The notes under the pieces are model-generated. The model made no database searches. It had not been told where the DNA came from and saw nothing but the letters and a program-made list of their open reading frames with translations. This document shows positions 1 to 10,583 of a stretch of DNA of 64,000 nt, piece by piece. Position 1 is the first letter of the stretch; the number at the start of each line of letters is the position of its first letter. Origin of the DNA: Magnetospirillum fulvum MGU-K5 (GTDB lineage Bacteria; Pseudomonadota; Alphaproteobacteria; Rhodospirillales; Magnetospirillaceae); NCBI RefSeq assembly GCF_000442515.1, contig NZ_AQPH01000003.1, forward strand, positions 1 to 64,000. Direction: 5' to 3'. The position numbers and the translations under genes were made by a program.

Positions 1-79
1 TGTGTAGGGGAATATTCCTATTTCTGGGTGTGGTGTCCCGAATTGCTCTTTCAGCGCGGGTGCAGCAATGGCAGCCCTG

Positions 80-133
80 GCCCGGCTGGCCCGGCTGGCC
101 CGGCTGGCCCGGCTGGCCCGGCTGGCCCGGCTG
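80..133. repeat. 9-bp tandem repeat, six perfect copies
   Basis: Six uninterrupted head-to-tail copies of GCCCGGCTG, flanked by partial copies (GCCCTG before, GCCGGG after). The unit is a multiple of three. A short open frame from ATG at 68 to TGA at 142 would read (Ala-Arg-Leu)6, but there is no other sign that it is translated. Copy number is likely to vary by slipped-strand mispairing. Confidence 0.9.
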
Positions 134-142
134 GCCGGGTGA

Positions 143-294
143 CGGGGAAGGAGCGCGCCGCTGACACGGCCTCGCGCGCGCACGCGTAACACGCTTGAAA
201 GTGTGTGCTATTCCCGCCTACCGCCGACCTCGCATGACTGATCCGGGAAATGTTTCGCGAACCTTCAGACCTTCAGACCGGCGCGCGATTTGTT
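143..294. other. intergenic, no gene seen
   Basis: Between the tandem repeat and the small basic-protein gene I see no supported gene. The stretch contains a TGTTTCGCG motif near 249 and two adjacent CTTCAGAC copies near 264-280. Confidence 0.4.
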
Positions 295-519
295 TCACGA
301 AACGAACAGCGTGTTCCGGAGATGCTGGCTAACCGCCCACGTCACGGCGTTTGCGTCCCCAGCCGCCCCCGGATCGAGCAAACCGCGTTCGGCCAGCGCT
401 TCAACGGCGCGCCTACCAATCAACATGGTTACTACCGCGTCACCCCGATCCCTGCGTTCGCGCGCGAGGCGCATCCTCGCGGCTGCTGGTGTTGGGGTCT
501 CATCTCGCTTCCTGCCCAT
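295..519 (-). CDS. small basic protein of mobile-element type
   Basis: A 74-residue protein starting MGRKRDETPTPAAARM. It has a TPTAAARMR-type basic N-terminus followed by a short alpha-helical segment ending in an RGLLDP motif. Short proteins of this build are common in alphaproteobacterial prophages and integrated islands, next to primase and excisionase genes, and their function is unknown. The frame stays open upstream to 582, but the ATG at 519 gives the family-like N-terminus. It lies on the same strand as the other element genes, so it probably belongs to the element's left part. Its role is not known to me. Confidence 0.55.
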   Translation of the reverse strand: MGRKRDETPTPAAARMRLARERRDRGDAVVTMLIGRRAVEALAERGLLDPGAAGDANAVTWAVSQHLRNTLFVS

Positions 520-603
520 GTTACGCGCAACTCCCAAAGTAGTTGTTGACCATATCACGCCAAAAATGTTTCGCGCAATCAATGCCTAAGATGGTCGCTC
601 TGA

Positions 604-915
604 CTGCCACTCAACGCTCGGGCCTGGGGGGAGCTGGTCGAGGCGAAGGATGATGAGGTTTCGCCGCAGCCTGCGGCGAAACCTCGTAACAAAGGGGTCG
701 GCAGTGGCGTTGGCGGCGGCCGCCCGAAAAGCGCCGCATCACTGATCGCCGAAGAACTGGGATGCTCGGCGAAGACTGTTCGCCGCGCCCTGGCCGACGA
801 TCCCGCACCGACCCCCGCCCCGCACCCGGTCTCGCCCGACCGCGCCGACCTATTCCAAAGGGCTGCGCGGACCTTGGGCGGCAGTTCGCGGCTGGGTGGT
901 GTCTGTGGCCGGAAA
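604..915 (+). pseudogene. ParB-like C-terminal fragment (decayed)
   Basis: Right after an in-frame TGA at 601 the plus strand reads LNARAWGELVEAKDDE, then a GRPKSAASLIAEELGCSAKTV helix-turn-helix-like segment and RRALADD. This resembles the C-terminal part of phage/plasmid ParB-like proteins. There is no usable start codon, and the frame runs on antisense into the helicase gene with no stop at a natural place. I read it as a decayed remnant from an earlier version of the element. The match is by eye only. Confidence 0.4.
655..685. repeat. perfect 14-bp hairpin
   Basis: GAGGTTTCGCCGCA, a 3-base loop, then the exact reverse complement. It lies inside the ParB-like remnant and has no T-run, so it is not a classical terminator. 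It could be a protein-binding palindrome or a small palindromic insertion. Confidence 0.8.
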
Positions 916-3513
916 CTATCTACCTGCCCCCAGCGCCGCCAGCATGGCTTGAGCGGGCAGTTCGGCGGCATGCCAGCGCCTCAACGCCTCGGCCCTGTCG
1001 GCATCGTCGGCCAGCAGTCCACCGGTCACTTGTTCCAATATCTGGTCATAGCTCGGACCGACCGGAACGTTCGGCATGATCGGTCGTACCGCGCCGACAG
1101 CCCTGACGATGCCGGGCTGTTCGGGTGGGGTGTTGGGTTGCGGAGCATAGAGCGGCACGTCGAGGTGAACGACGGCAGAGCTGAAGACCATGATCCGCCG
1201 GATCGCTCCGCCCTGGCCCCGCCGTTCGACGATTTCAGCCCGCCCCGCCGGTTGAGCTTCGGGCGCGGGGGCGACATACGGGGTGCCGGGAGCGCCGAGC
1301 AGGTAGTCCCGAACGACCGGCGCAGACGGCACCTTGACCGGGCGGGGCGCAACCTGGGGGGCGACGGCGGCGACGGTCATGGTGGCGATCTCCTTCGGGG
1401 CGGCGGCGATGTCGGGAGTGATGGTCTTGCGGGGCGGCTTCTTCTCGGCGGTGCCGGCCGGTTCCCAGCGATCAAGCGGGCCAAGATACTTCTCTGCAAC
1501 GGCGCGGGGGTCGGCGAGGTCGGAGCGTGCCAGGAGGGTCGAACCTTTCCGCTCACCCTGGCGGCGGTAGCTGAACGCTGACCATGCGAATAGCGCAGAA
1601 ATCCCAATAAGAGAGTCTTCCATTGGGATTTCTGCGCTATTCAGCAATTCGTTCCGTGCGGCGGCTGCGGTCGGGTTGTCGTTGAACCATTGGCGGGCTG
1701 CGTTCGGCGTCGGGAAATTCAGGAGGGCGGCAGTACCAACCCAATCGGCCGGCACGATCCCTCGAGCCACCATCAACTCGACCGGCCCGCCCTCGGCCAT
1801 CAACTGGTCCCAACTGATCAGTTCGTGCATCGGAATCGGCAAGCAGACGTTGGTGCCGATGTCGATGGCGAGCGGGTGGGCGACATCGCGCCAGACGTGA
1901 CGACCTCGGGCGATGTCCTGGATCATTTCGCCCTCGGTGGTGGACCAGCGCACCGCCTCGACCTGGGGGTCCGGGTGGTAAACCTGCTGGGCCGGCCGCC
2001 CGGTGCCGTCAGCCATGAGCCGGCCAACCGGGCGTTTGGGGTAGTCCTCGCCGTTGAGCGACAGGCCGACCTCTCCGAAGATCACCCAGGCGATATCTTC
2101 GGCGGCGGCGGGGCTGATGGCGGGACGGCCATAAACACCTTCGTATCCGACCTCCTTCCAGCCGTCGAAGCCGCGAATGTTCCCGAAATGGCCGATTCCG
2201 CTGGCTTCGGTCGGCGTGAAGCTCCGAAGGACTTCTTCTTCGGTAGCTTTCGGCATCATCACGGCGGTGTCGATTCCAGCACCGCCAGCGCCCCTGTATT
2301 GATGCACCTTAACCTCGATATGGCGCGCGATCTTTGCGCAGTTGTTACGCTGCGTCTTCTGGGTCTCCTCGCTCGCATTTTGATCGGGGCGGATCATCGT
2401 GTACGAGACGGCGCGGTCCTCGAGCTGACGGAGCCGAACGCCCTCGGGAACCTTCGCCGTCTCGGCCGGCACCCCGATGTCGAGGTCAGGCAACCAGACC
2501 CTGGTGATTTCCGGGCGCATCGTGGCGTCCGCGCAGAGGGTCGGCAATTTGAGCCAATCATCATGGATAGGAGTGCGCCACTTCATGTGAAAATAATCGA
2601 CCAGAACCTCTCCTTCAGGAGTGTCAATCTTGTCCTCAATGACCCTGATATAGGGAGATCCATCACCGTTGCCGCTCATTGTCAGCAGCATCAATTCGAG
2701 AAGCTTGCTGGTCTTTTGGACACGGTTGTTGTGTTCGATGATCTTCTTCAGTTTCGCCTTCGCAGCTCGTTCGGACATGCCGGGGGTGATCAGGTCGGTC
2801 GGGTCAATTTTGGCCCTCCAGACGTACCCGTGAGCGGACCGGAGCAGGGCGGCAAACGTGAAGCCGACCATCGGCTTTCCAGGGTCGATGAAGCTGGAGC
2901 GACGCAGCCGCCCAGTCTCCGACGTGTCGTGGATGGCGTTGGCGATAAGCCGACAGACGTGCTCGACCACCTCGCCGGCCCAGCCCTCGCGCTCGCCGGG
3001 ATGATCGGGAATGGCCCATGGTCCGGCGGACCAACTGTTTCTCACGAGCTGTGCAGCGATTTTGCAAGGCGTGCCGAACCCGCCGAGCATCGCCGACCAG
3101 AATCCTTCATCGATGGCGGCGGCACTGAAACCCCATCGAACCATCGGTTTCGGAATCGGATGGGCGAGGTTGGTGTGAGCGAAATTCCAATTTTGAACAG
3201 CCCCGGTCTCCGCCTCGCCGTGCTGCCGAAAGACGCCACACACATCGCCGCCGCTGTTCGGGTGATACGGGCAATATCCTCGCGTCTCGGAGGAACCGCA
3301 GAGGTGCCCCTGATGGCCGCCGGCTTTGATGACCTCGGCGAGTGCCCCGGCGCACCGGCACATACGGATCGGTTGGCCGACCTCGTCCAGTTGTCCCTTC
3401 ATCATCGGGTCGGGCTGATCGACCCCGAGCCACTGGCGCGCCTCCCCGATTCCCCACCGGTCAACGAGATCGCGAGTTTGAACATGGCCAGGGCTGAACG
3501 TCGCGATTCTCAT
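916..3513 (-). CDS. phage-type helicase, C-terminal part (Walker B half)
   Basis: An 865-residue frame that looks like the continuation of the TOPRIM/Walker A protein just upstream. It opens with RIATFSPGHVQTRD, as expected for helicase motif Ia. A cysteine cluster follows (C52, C54, C72, C81, C92), of the kind seen between motifs Ia and II in this family, and then a DEAH-like IDEGFW at residues 134-139. The last quarter is proline/alanine-rich. Its ATG lies one base after the TGA of the upstream frame, with no good ribosome-binding site. Either the two frames are one gene with a +1 frame change, or translation re-initiates. A perfect 21-bp inverted repeat lies inside the gene at 1588-1642. 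Role: DNA replication of the integrated element. Confidence 0.6.
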   Translation of the reverse strand: MRIATFSPGHVQTRDLVDRWGIGEARQWLGVDQPDPMMKGQLDEVGQPIRMCRCAGALAEVIKAGGHQGHLCGSSETRGYCPYHPNSGGDVCGVFRQHGEAETGAVQNWNFAHTNLAHPIPKPMVRWGFSAAAIDEGFWSAMLGGFGTPCKIAAQLVRNSWSAGPWAIPDHPGEREGWAGEVVEHVCRLIANAIHDTSETGRLRRSSFIDPGKPMVGFTFAALLRSAHGYVWRAKIDPTDLITPGMSERAAKAKLKKIIEHNNRVQKTSKLLELMLLTMSGNGDGSPYIRVIEDKIDTPEGEVLVDYFHMKWRTPIHDDWLKLPTLCADATMRPEITRVWLPDLDIGVPAETAKVPEGVRLRQLEDRAVSYTMIRPDQNASEETQKTQRNNCAKIARHIEVKVHQYRGAGGAGIDTAVMMPKATEEEVLRSFTPTEASGIGHFGNIRGFDGWKEVGYEGVYGRPAISPAAAEDIAWVIFGEVGLSLNGEDYPKRPVGRLMADGTGRPAQQVYHPDPQVEAVRWSTTEGEMIQDIARGRHVWRDVAHPLAIDIGTNVCLPIPMHELISWDQLMAEGGPVELMVARGIVPADWVGTAALLNFPTPNAARQWFNDNPTAAAARNELLNSAEIPMEDSLIGISALFAWSAFSYRRQGERKGSTLLARSDLADPRAVAEKYLGPLDRWEPAGTAEKKPPRKTITPDIAAAPKEIATMTVAAVAPQVAPRPVKVPSAPVVRDYLLGAPGTPYVAPAPEAQPAGRAEIVERRGQGGAIRRIMVFSSAVVHLDVPLYAPQPNTPPEQPGIVRAVGAVRPIMPNVPVGPSYDQILEQVTGGLLADDADRAEALRRWHAAELPAQAMLAALGAGR
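1588..1642. repeat. perfect 21-bp inverted repeat inside helicase gene
   Basis: Left arm 1588-1608 and right arm 1622-1642 are exact reverse complements over 21 bp (arms begin GAATAGCGCAG), separated by 13 bases. Read on the minus strand the arms encode NSAEIPM and IGISALF in frame. An uninterrupted 21-bp match inside coding sequence is far beyond chance expectation. Confidence 0.92.
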
Positions 3514-3514
3514 A

Positions 3515-4795
3515 TCAATGGACCCAAGCGGCGGCGGCAGCGGCGGTGCGCTCGGCGGCGGCGATCCGGCGGCTGGCAGCGATCACGGCTCGGGTCTTGC
3601 CGGCTGCGCAGTCTCCGATGATTCCGATGCACAGCTTCTTGCCGGGATTGCGCGCGACCTGATCGAAGAAGGCGAAGATCTCCGCCTCGACCGTGGCGGC
3701 GATTTCGATGATGGTGCGGGTCGGCATCGGCCAGGACGGCTCGACCGTCTCCGGCGTCGGCTCGAACAGCACCGCTGCGTCGATCAGGGCGCGGACTGCC
3801 TCGGCACCATCGCGCCTCAAGACGTCGTTGAAATCGTCGCCGACGATGGGCGGGCGGGCGATCCGCACCGCGTGGCCAGCCTCGGTCAGAGTGGTGGCGG
3901 CCTTGGCAACCTGCTTATCGGCTGGGCATCCGGGCTTGTCGTGGTCGCGGGCGATGACGACCGTGGCACCGGGTGGCAGAACCTGTTTCGCGAAATTCGA
4001 GACCCCCAGGCAAACCCAGACTTCGCGCCCGGTCGAGGCCCAGATAGATAGGCCGGTCTCCGGTCCCTCGGCCAGCACCACCGAGCCGGTGCCCGGCAGG
4101 CGGACGGCAGCCCCTGCCAAGGTGCCTGCTGTCCGCTTCACCACCCCGCCGACCAACTCCTGCGGTGCCTTCAGGCCGTCGTCGGTGACATGGACGACCT
4201 GGGCGGCTTGCGGTTTTCCGGCGGCATTGGTGGCGATGACGACCAATGCGCCGCCGCGCTGGGGGACCCCATCGATGAGCCCACCCCAGGTCGGCGTCAT
4301 CCAACGAACCGCATCGGGGAAACGGTCGATATGGATGCCGCGATTTCGCAGATACAGTTCGCCCGGCGTGCCGGAAAGGTCGCGAAGGCTCGCGAGGATA
4401 TTACGGAGCCGAGACGCTTTGCGACGCGAGGCGGCGTCAGCAGCGGGCACCGGTTCGGGCGACTTGACCTGCTTGGCAGTCGGTGCAGGGCGATCATCGC
4501 TAAGATTTAACCAGTCGCGTGCAAACTTGAAGGCTCCCGCCATATCGCAACGAAGTTCGGCCGCGATGAATCCGAGCGGGCTGTACGACTTGCCAGGACC
4601 GCCTTCGTAATCGGTGATCTTGCCGGTATTGCGGCCGTGAATGACGGCGGCGAGGGAACCGCAATTCCCCCACCGCATTTCATTCCGGCTAGACAATGAC
4701 TTGTTCGGCAGCCCCCGGAAATAGGACACCAACTCCTCGGTAGAGGCGCGCAGGGCGTCATCAATTCCCTTCGAATCGTCCTTTCGCGCCTTCAT
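3515..4795 (-). CDS. TOPRIM primase / helicase, N-terminal part (Walker A half)
   Basis: A 426-residue frame from ATG 4795, one base after the stop of the preceding gene. It has a zinc-poor primase-like N-terminus and a TOPRIM core: VVLAEGPETGLS near residue 235 (acidic Glu), ARDHDKPG near 278 (DxD), then GDDFNDVLRRDG. A Walker A motif, GDCAAGKT, lies near 397-404, but the frame stops only 22 residues later, before motif Ia. The missing helicase motifs continue in the next frame. The pair together resembles the large bifunctional primase/helicase of alphaproteobacterial islands and prophages. An earlier ATG at 4930 would overlap the upstream gene and is unlikely. Confidence 0.65.
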   Translation of the reverse strand: MKARKDDSKGIDDALRASTEELVSYFRGLPNKSLSSRNEMRWGNCGSLAAVIHGRNTGKITDYEGGPGKSYSPLGFIAAELRCDMAGAFKFARDWLNLSDDRPAPTAKQVKSPEPVPAADAASRRKASRLRNILASLRDLSGTPGELYLRNRGIHIDRFPDAVRWMTPTWGGLIDGVPQRGGALVVIATNAAGKPQAAQVVHVTDDGLKAPQELVGGVVKRTAGTLAGAAVRLPGTGSVVLAEGPETGLSIWASTGREVWVCLGVSNFAKQVLPPGATVVIARDHDKPGCPADKQVAKAATTLTEAGHAVRIARPPIVGDDFNDVLRRDGAEAVRALIDAAVLFEPTPETVEPSWPMPTRTIIEIAATVEAEIFAFFDQVARNPGKKLCIGIIGDCAAGKTRAVIAASRRIAAAERTAAAAAAWVH

Positions 4796-4796
4796 C

Positions 4797-5441
4797 CTAT
4801 GCGGCCTCTTCGCGATGCCCGATCTCGGGCGAGACCGGAACGTCGAACATCCAGGCGACCAGTTCTGCCGGATCGGCACGATGTTCACGAGGATCGGCAG
4901 CCCACATGAACAACATCCCGACCGACGCAAGGCCTTCAGATTCCGCTGCCGTGTAGCGGGCCGGGTGGTGGCGATGGAACTGCTCGGGAATCATCTCGAT
5001 CAGATCGATCACCACCCGCTTGCCCTCGGTCAGCAGGTCGCAGATTTCGTCGGCGACCGGGTCTACTCCGGGGATGCCGACCTTGCCCAGATTGCGGTTT
5101 CGAGGGGTTGAGGCGTCACGAGCGATGATGTTCTCAATCTCGTTGATCAGCTTTTCATACACGTCGCCAACCGTGATCAAGCCTCTGTTGATCGCCATCC
5201 GCTCCATAGCCTGAAGACGGGCCTGAAGCGCCAGCCAGATGGCGCGGCGGCGGGCCAGAACCCTCGATTTTTTGGAGGGGCGGCGTTTTGGGGGAGGCGT
5301 GGCGGCCTGCATTGCCGCGATCTGGTCCGCGATCGGGGGCGGGCGGGTGAGGTTGCGAGGGGCGCACGGCGTGCCGCAATCGGGCGGAATCGCGGCGGTG
5401 CCGTCGAGAACGGTGTCAAGAATCGGGCGGGGGCGTTTCAT
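4797..5441 (-). CDS. hypothetical protein of the integrated element
   Basis: A 214-residue protein starting MKRPRPILDTVLDG, with AAGGA at a good distance upstream. It has a basic stretch (PPPKRRPSKKSRVLARRR) near residue 55, then a mostly helical C-terminal half with no motif I recognise. It lies between the excisionase-like gene and the primase, 14 bp after the former's stop and 1 bp before the latter's start, so it is probably co-transcribed with them. It may assist replication or regulation of the element, but I cannot assign a function. Confidence 0.6.
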   Translation of the reverse strand: MKRPRPILDTVLDGTAAIPPDCGTPCAPRNLTRPPPIADQIAAMQAATPPPKRRPSKKSRVLARRRAIWLALQARLQAMERMAINRGLITVGDVYEKLINEIENIIARDASTPRNRNLGKVGIPGVDPVADEICDLLTEGKRVVIDLIEMIPEQFHRHHPARYTAAESEGLASVGMLFMWAADPREHRADPAELVAWMFDVPVSPEIGHREEAA

Positions 5442-5455
5442 TGGGTTGTCCTTGT

Positions 5456-5674
5456 CTAGTTCGCGGCGAGGGCAGCGGGAGTGCGAAAGGAGTCGAGCCA
5501 CGATTCGAGGTCCTCGGCGGCGATCAGCGTCCTTGATCCAATTTTAAAGGTCTTCAACCGGCCTGCGCCGATCTCGGAATAAAGAGACGACCGGCCGATG
5601 CCAACGGCAGCCAGGGCGTCACGAATGCTGTAAGCCAGCGGGGCGGGGCGAGGTTCGGTGATGCGGTTAATCAT
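5456..5674 (-). CDS. AlpA/Xis-like helix-turn-helix protein
   Basis: A 72-residue protein of the MerR-like helix-turn-helix / excisionase class. The core reads AYSIRDALAAVGIGRSSLY, then a wing GRLKTFKIGSRTLIAAEDLE, the usual pattern of AlpA-type and phage excisionase proteins (recognition helix, then a beta-hairpin with RTLI). ATG 5674 has AGGA 8 bases upstream; ATGs at 5689 and 5719 are less likely. It probably directs excision together with the integrase, or controls the element's replication genes, which follow directly downstream. Confidence 0.8.
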   Translation of the reverse strand: MINRITEPRPAPLAYSIRDALAAVGIGRSSLYSEIGAGRLKTFKIGSRTLIAAEDLESWLDSFRTPAALAAN

Positions 5675-5758
5675 TATGCGTTCCTGCATATTGGGTTTAT
5701 CTGGACGCAGGCATACCACATATTGAATTTTGATGGCGAGTCCGATTCTTGTTGGGCA

Positions 5759-5786
5759 TTAAAAAAGGGTGGCGTTTGCCACCCTT
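5759..5786 (-). terminator. rho-independent terminator of the integrase gene
   Basis: On the minus strand AAGGGTGGC pairs with GCCACCCTT around a 4-base loop and is followed by a run of six T. It lies about 50 bp after the integrase stop and separates that gene from the downstream excisionase operon. Confidence 0.9.
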
Positions 5787-5836
5787 AGTCGTTCCGAAAG
5801 ATGATTGCTGACGGCAGGATCACCCTGACCGTTCGG

Positions 5837-7060
5837 TTAGGCTCGAAGCGGAATCACGTTCGTCGCCGGGGCGGCCAGACGGTCGAGGTGATCGGCCCAC
5901 TGCTGAAGCGCAGCGCGGCGTTCGTCCATGCGGTCATGCTGGTCGTAAACCTTAACGATCCCCTGGGGGACGTGGCCGATCACGAGTTCGGCGGTGGTCT
6001 CATCCACGCCGAGGCGGGCGAGGCCGGTTCGCAGGGTGCGGCGGATATCGTGAAGGGTAAAATCGCCCTTCCCCCCGACGAGGACTCGCAACCGGCGCAG
6101 AGCGTTCAATGTGCCATTGAATGGTTTCCCGTCGCCCCGCCCGAGCAGCACCGGGCCGGTTGCCCCTTCGGCCCACCGCGCCCGGAGAATTGTCATGGCC
6201 TGGGACGACAGCGGGACGGCCTGGGCGATGTTGGTCTTGTATCTGACGGCAGGGATCGTCCAGAGGGCAGCGGCAAGGTCGACCTCGGACCAGTCCATCA
6301 GGCGCACTTCATCGCGGCGCTGGCCGGTCAGCATCAACAGCCGGATGTAATCCCGCGACAAATCGCCCATGTCGGCGGTTCCGATCCATGCGGCGGTAAG
6401 CTCGGCTTCGGTCAATGTCCGGCGGCGGGCCTGTTCCTGGGCGGTTCCCGCCACCTTGCGCATGTCCTTCTTTCGCGCTGATGGCACTCCGTCGAGATAG
6501 TCCTTCTGTTCGCACCAGCGCAGCAGGGCCATCAATTCCGAATAGACCCGGTTGGCCTGAACCGGAAATCCCTTGGCGGTGACGGCGGCAACCACCTCGA
6601 TCAAGTCGGCTTTTCGAACGGTCCCGATGATCCGCTTGCCCAGGGCAGGGGCGACGTGATCGCGGAACATCGATTCCTTCAGATTGATCGTGCTGGCCCG
6701 GAGGGCAGGCCGAAGGGCCTCGATGTATTCAGCATGGGCACGGGCCACGGTCAGTGATTCGGCACGTTGGCGAGCATCCATCTCGGCGGGGGAAACACCT
6801 GCCCGCGCCTCCGAGGCATAGACCCGCACGCGCTCGCGTGCTTCGGTCAATGAGACCGCTGGGTAGGCCCCCAGAGGGTGGAAGGAGCGTTTGCCGTTTA
6901 CCATGACGCGGAGGCACCACAACTTCTCGCCGCGAGCGGTCAGACGCAGTAGCAGCCCCCGGCAGCCTCCGTCCGAAATCTCCTTCGAACCGGTCTGGTC
7001 CCGGCCCGGCTTGAGGGTCTTAACGACATAGTCGGTCAGCGGCTTGGCGATCTTCGGCAT
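5837..7060 (-). CDS. int: P4-type tyrosine recombinase / integrase
   Basis: A 407-residue site-specific recombinase. The N-terminus (LTDYVVKTLKPGRD, then ISDGGCRGLLLRL) is the arm-binding domain of P4/CP4-type integrases; a core-binding domain follows. The catalytic set is visible: Arg in LTGQRRDEV (about 249), Lys in VRYKTN, HDIRRT (His-x-x-Arg, about 337), GHVPQG, and the nucleophile Tyr in KVYDQHD (about 371). ATG 7060 is preceded by GGAGA; the frame is open upstream to 7210, but that part is unlike the family. It lies at one end of the element, with its attachment region expected at 7060-7300. It ends with its own terminator. Confidence 0.93.
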   Translation of the reverse strand: MPKIAKPLTDYVVKTLKPGRDQTGSKEISDGGCRGLLLRLTARGEKLWCLRVMVNGKRSFHPLGAYPAVSLTEARERVRVYASEARAGVSPAEMDARQRAESLTVARAHAEYIEALRPALRASTINLKESMFRDHVAPALGKRIIGTVRKADLIEVVAAVTAKGFPVQANRVYSELMALLRWCEQKDYLDGVPSARKKDMRKVAGTAQEQARRRTLTEAELTAAWIGTADMGDLSRDYIRLLMLTGQRRDEVRLMDWSEVDLAAALWTIPAVRYKTNIAQAVPLSSQAMTILRARWAEGATGPVLLGRGDGKPFNGTLNALRRLRVLVGGKGDFTLHDIRRTLRTGLARLGVDETTAELVIGHVPQGIVKVYDQHDRMDERRAALQQWADHLDRLAAPATNVIPLRA

Positions 7061-7282
7061 GCGGTCTCCAATTTCCAAGTGGCATCCCAGTGGCAAAAAC
7101 ATTCGGTGGGACGTGGATGACCGCGAACACGCTTGGACGGCCACGAGTGGCATCATGGCACTATATTCATTCAATATCAATTGATTGGGACGTTCATATC
7201 CGTCCACCACGATCCGGGGGAATTCGGCAAAATAGCCGATGTTTCCAGTCTCCTAGACGTGAAGCCTCCCTGTTTGACTTTG
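7061..7282. other. integrase-proximal intergenic region, presumed attachment end
   Basis: No gene is seen between the integrase start and the strong terminator at 7283. Three AGTGGCA direct repeats lie close to int. There is no tRNA or tmRNA 3' end that I can recognise, so the attachment core cannot be placed. Confidence 0.4.
7078..7154. repeat. AGTGGCA(TC) direct repeats next to int
   Basis: AGTGGCATC occurs at 7078-7086 and 7146-7154, and AGTGGCA at 7089-7095. Short direct repeats just upstream of a P4-type integrase gene are typical of arm-type recombinase binding sites. The assignment is inferred from position. Confidence 0.4.
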
Positions 7283-7310
7283 CCCCCGGGTTTTTACCCG
7301 GGGGTTTTTT
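7283..7310 (+). terminator. strong rho-independent terminator without an obvious gene
   Basis: CCCCCGGGT pairs perfectly with ACCCGGGGG around a TTTT loop and is followed by six T. No plus-strand gene ends before it. It may mark the old 3' end of a chromosomal transcription unit displaced by the integrated element. Confidence 0.88.
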
Positions 7311-7502
7311 ATCTGGGCGATGGTGTCTGGCCATCTCCCCCCCCGGATGAAATCTGCCCATAAGTATATGCGATAAGTATTGGTTTGGACGGAGAAACGC
7401 GGTACGGTTCTCTGGTACGTTCCAAGCGTTGTGTCGTCGGCCTGCGTGTCCGAGCCATCGACGCGACGCGGCATTCGAGGCGCGAGGGCCGGAGAGGTGA
7501 CG

Positions 7503-10481
<2,979 letters not shown>

Positions 10482-10583
10482 ATGCGATGGCTCGGCACGG
10501 CCCGCGATGGGGGATGCGTGATTCCTCTTACGGGTAAGGATGAATCTCTTTATGTTACTACCTATGGATTGATTGGGCGACCC

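Noticed and set aside
80-133. CRISPR array
   Set aside because: Units are 9 bp, contiguous and have no spacers; it is a simple tandem repeat. No CRISPR-like array was seen elsewhere.
3505-3530. Programmed +1 frameshift in the helicase like that of prfB
   Set aside because: There is no internal Shine-Dalgarno at the right distance and the P-site codon CAT does not re-pair after a +1 slip, so I prefer mutation, error or re-initiation.
1690-3621. 643-residue plus-strand open frame
   Set aside because: It is antisense to the helicase gene, is low-complexity (Arg/Asp/Gly-rich) with no domain, and follows from the high-GC third positions of the real gene.
7200-7282. tRNA 3' end as the integrase target
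   Set aside because: No TTCGAATC-type T-arm or acceptor stem could be found next to int.
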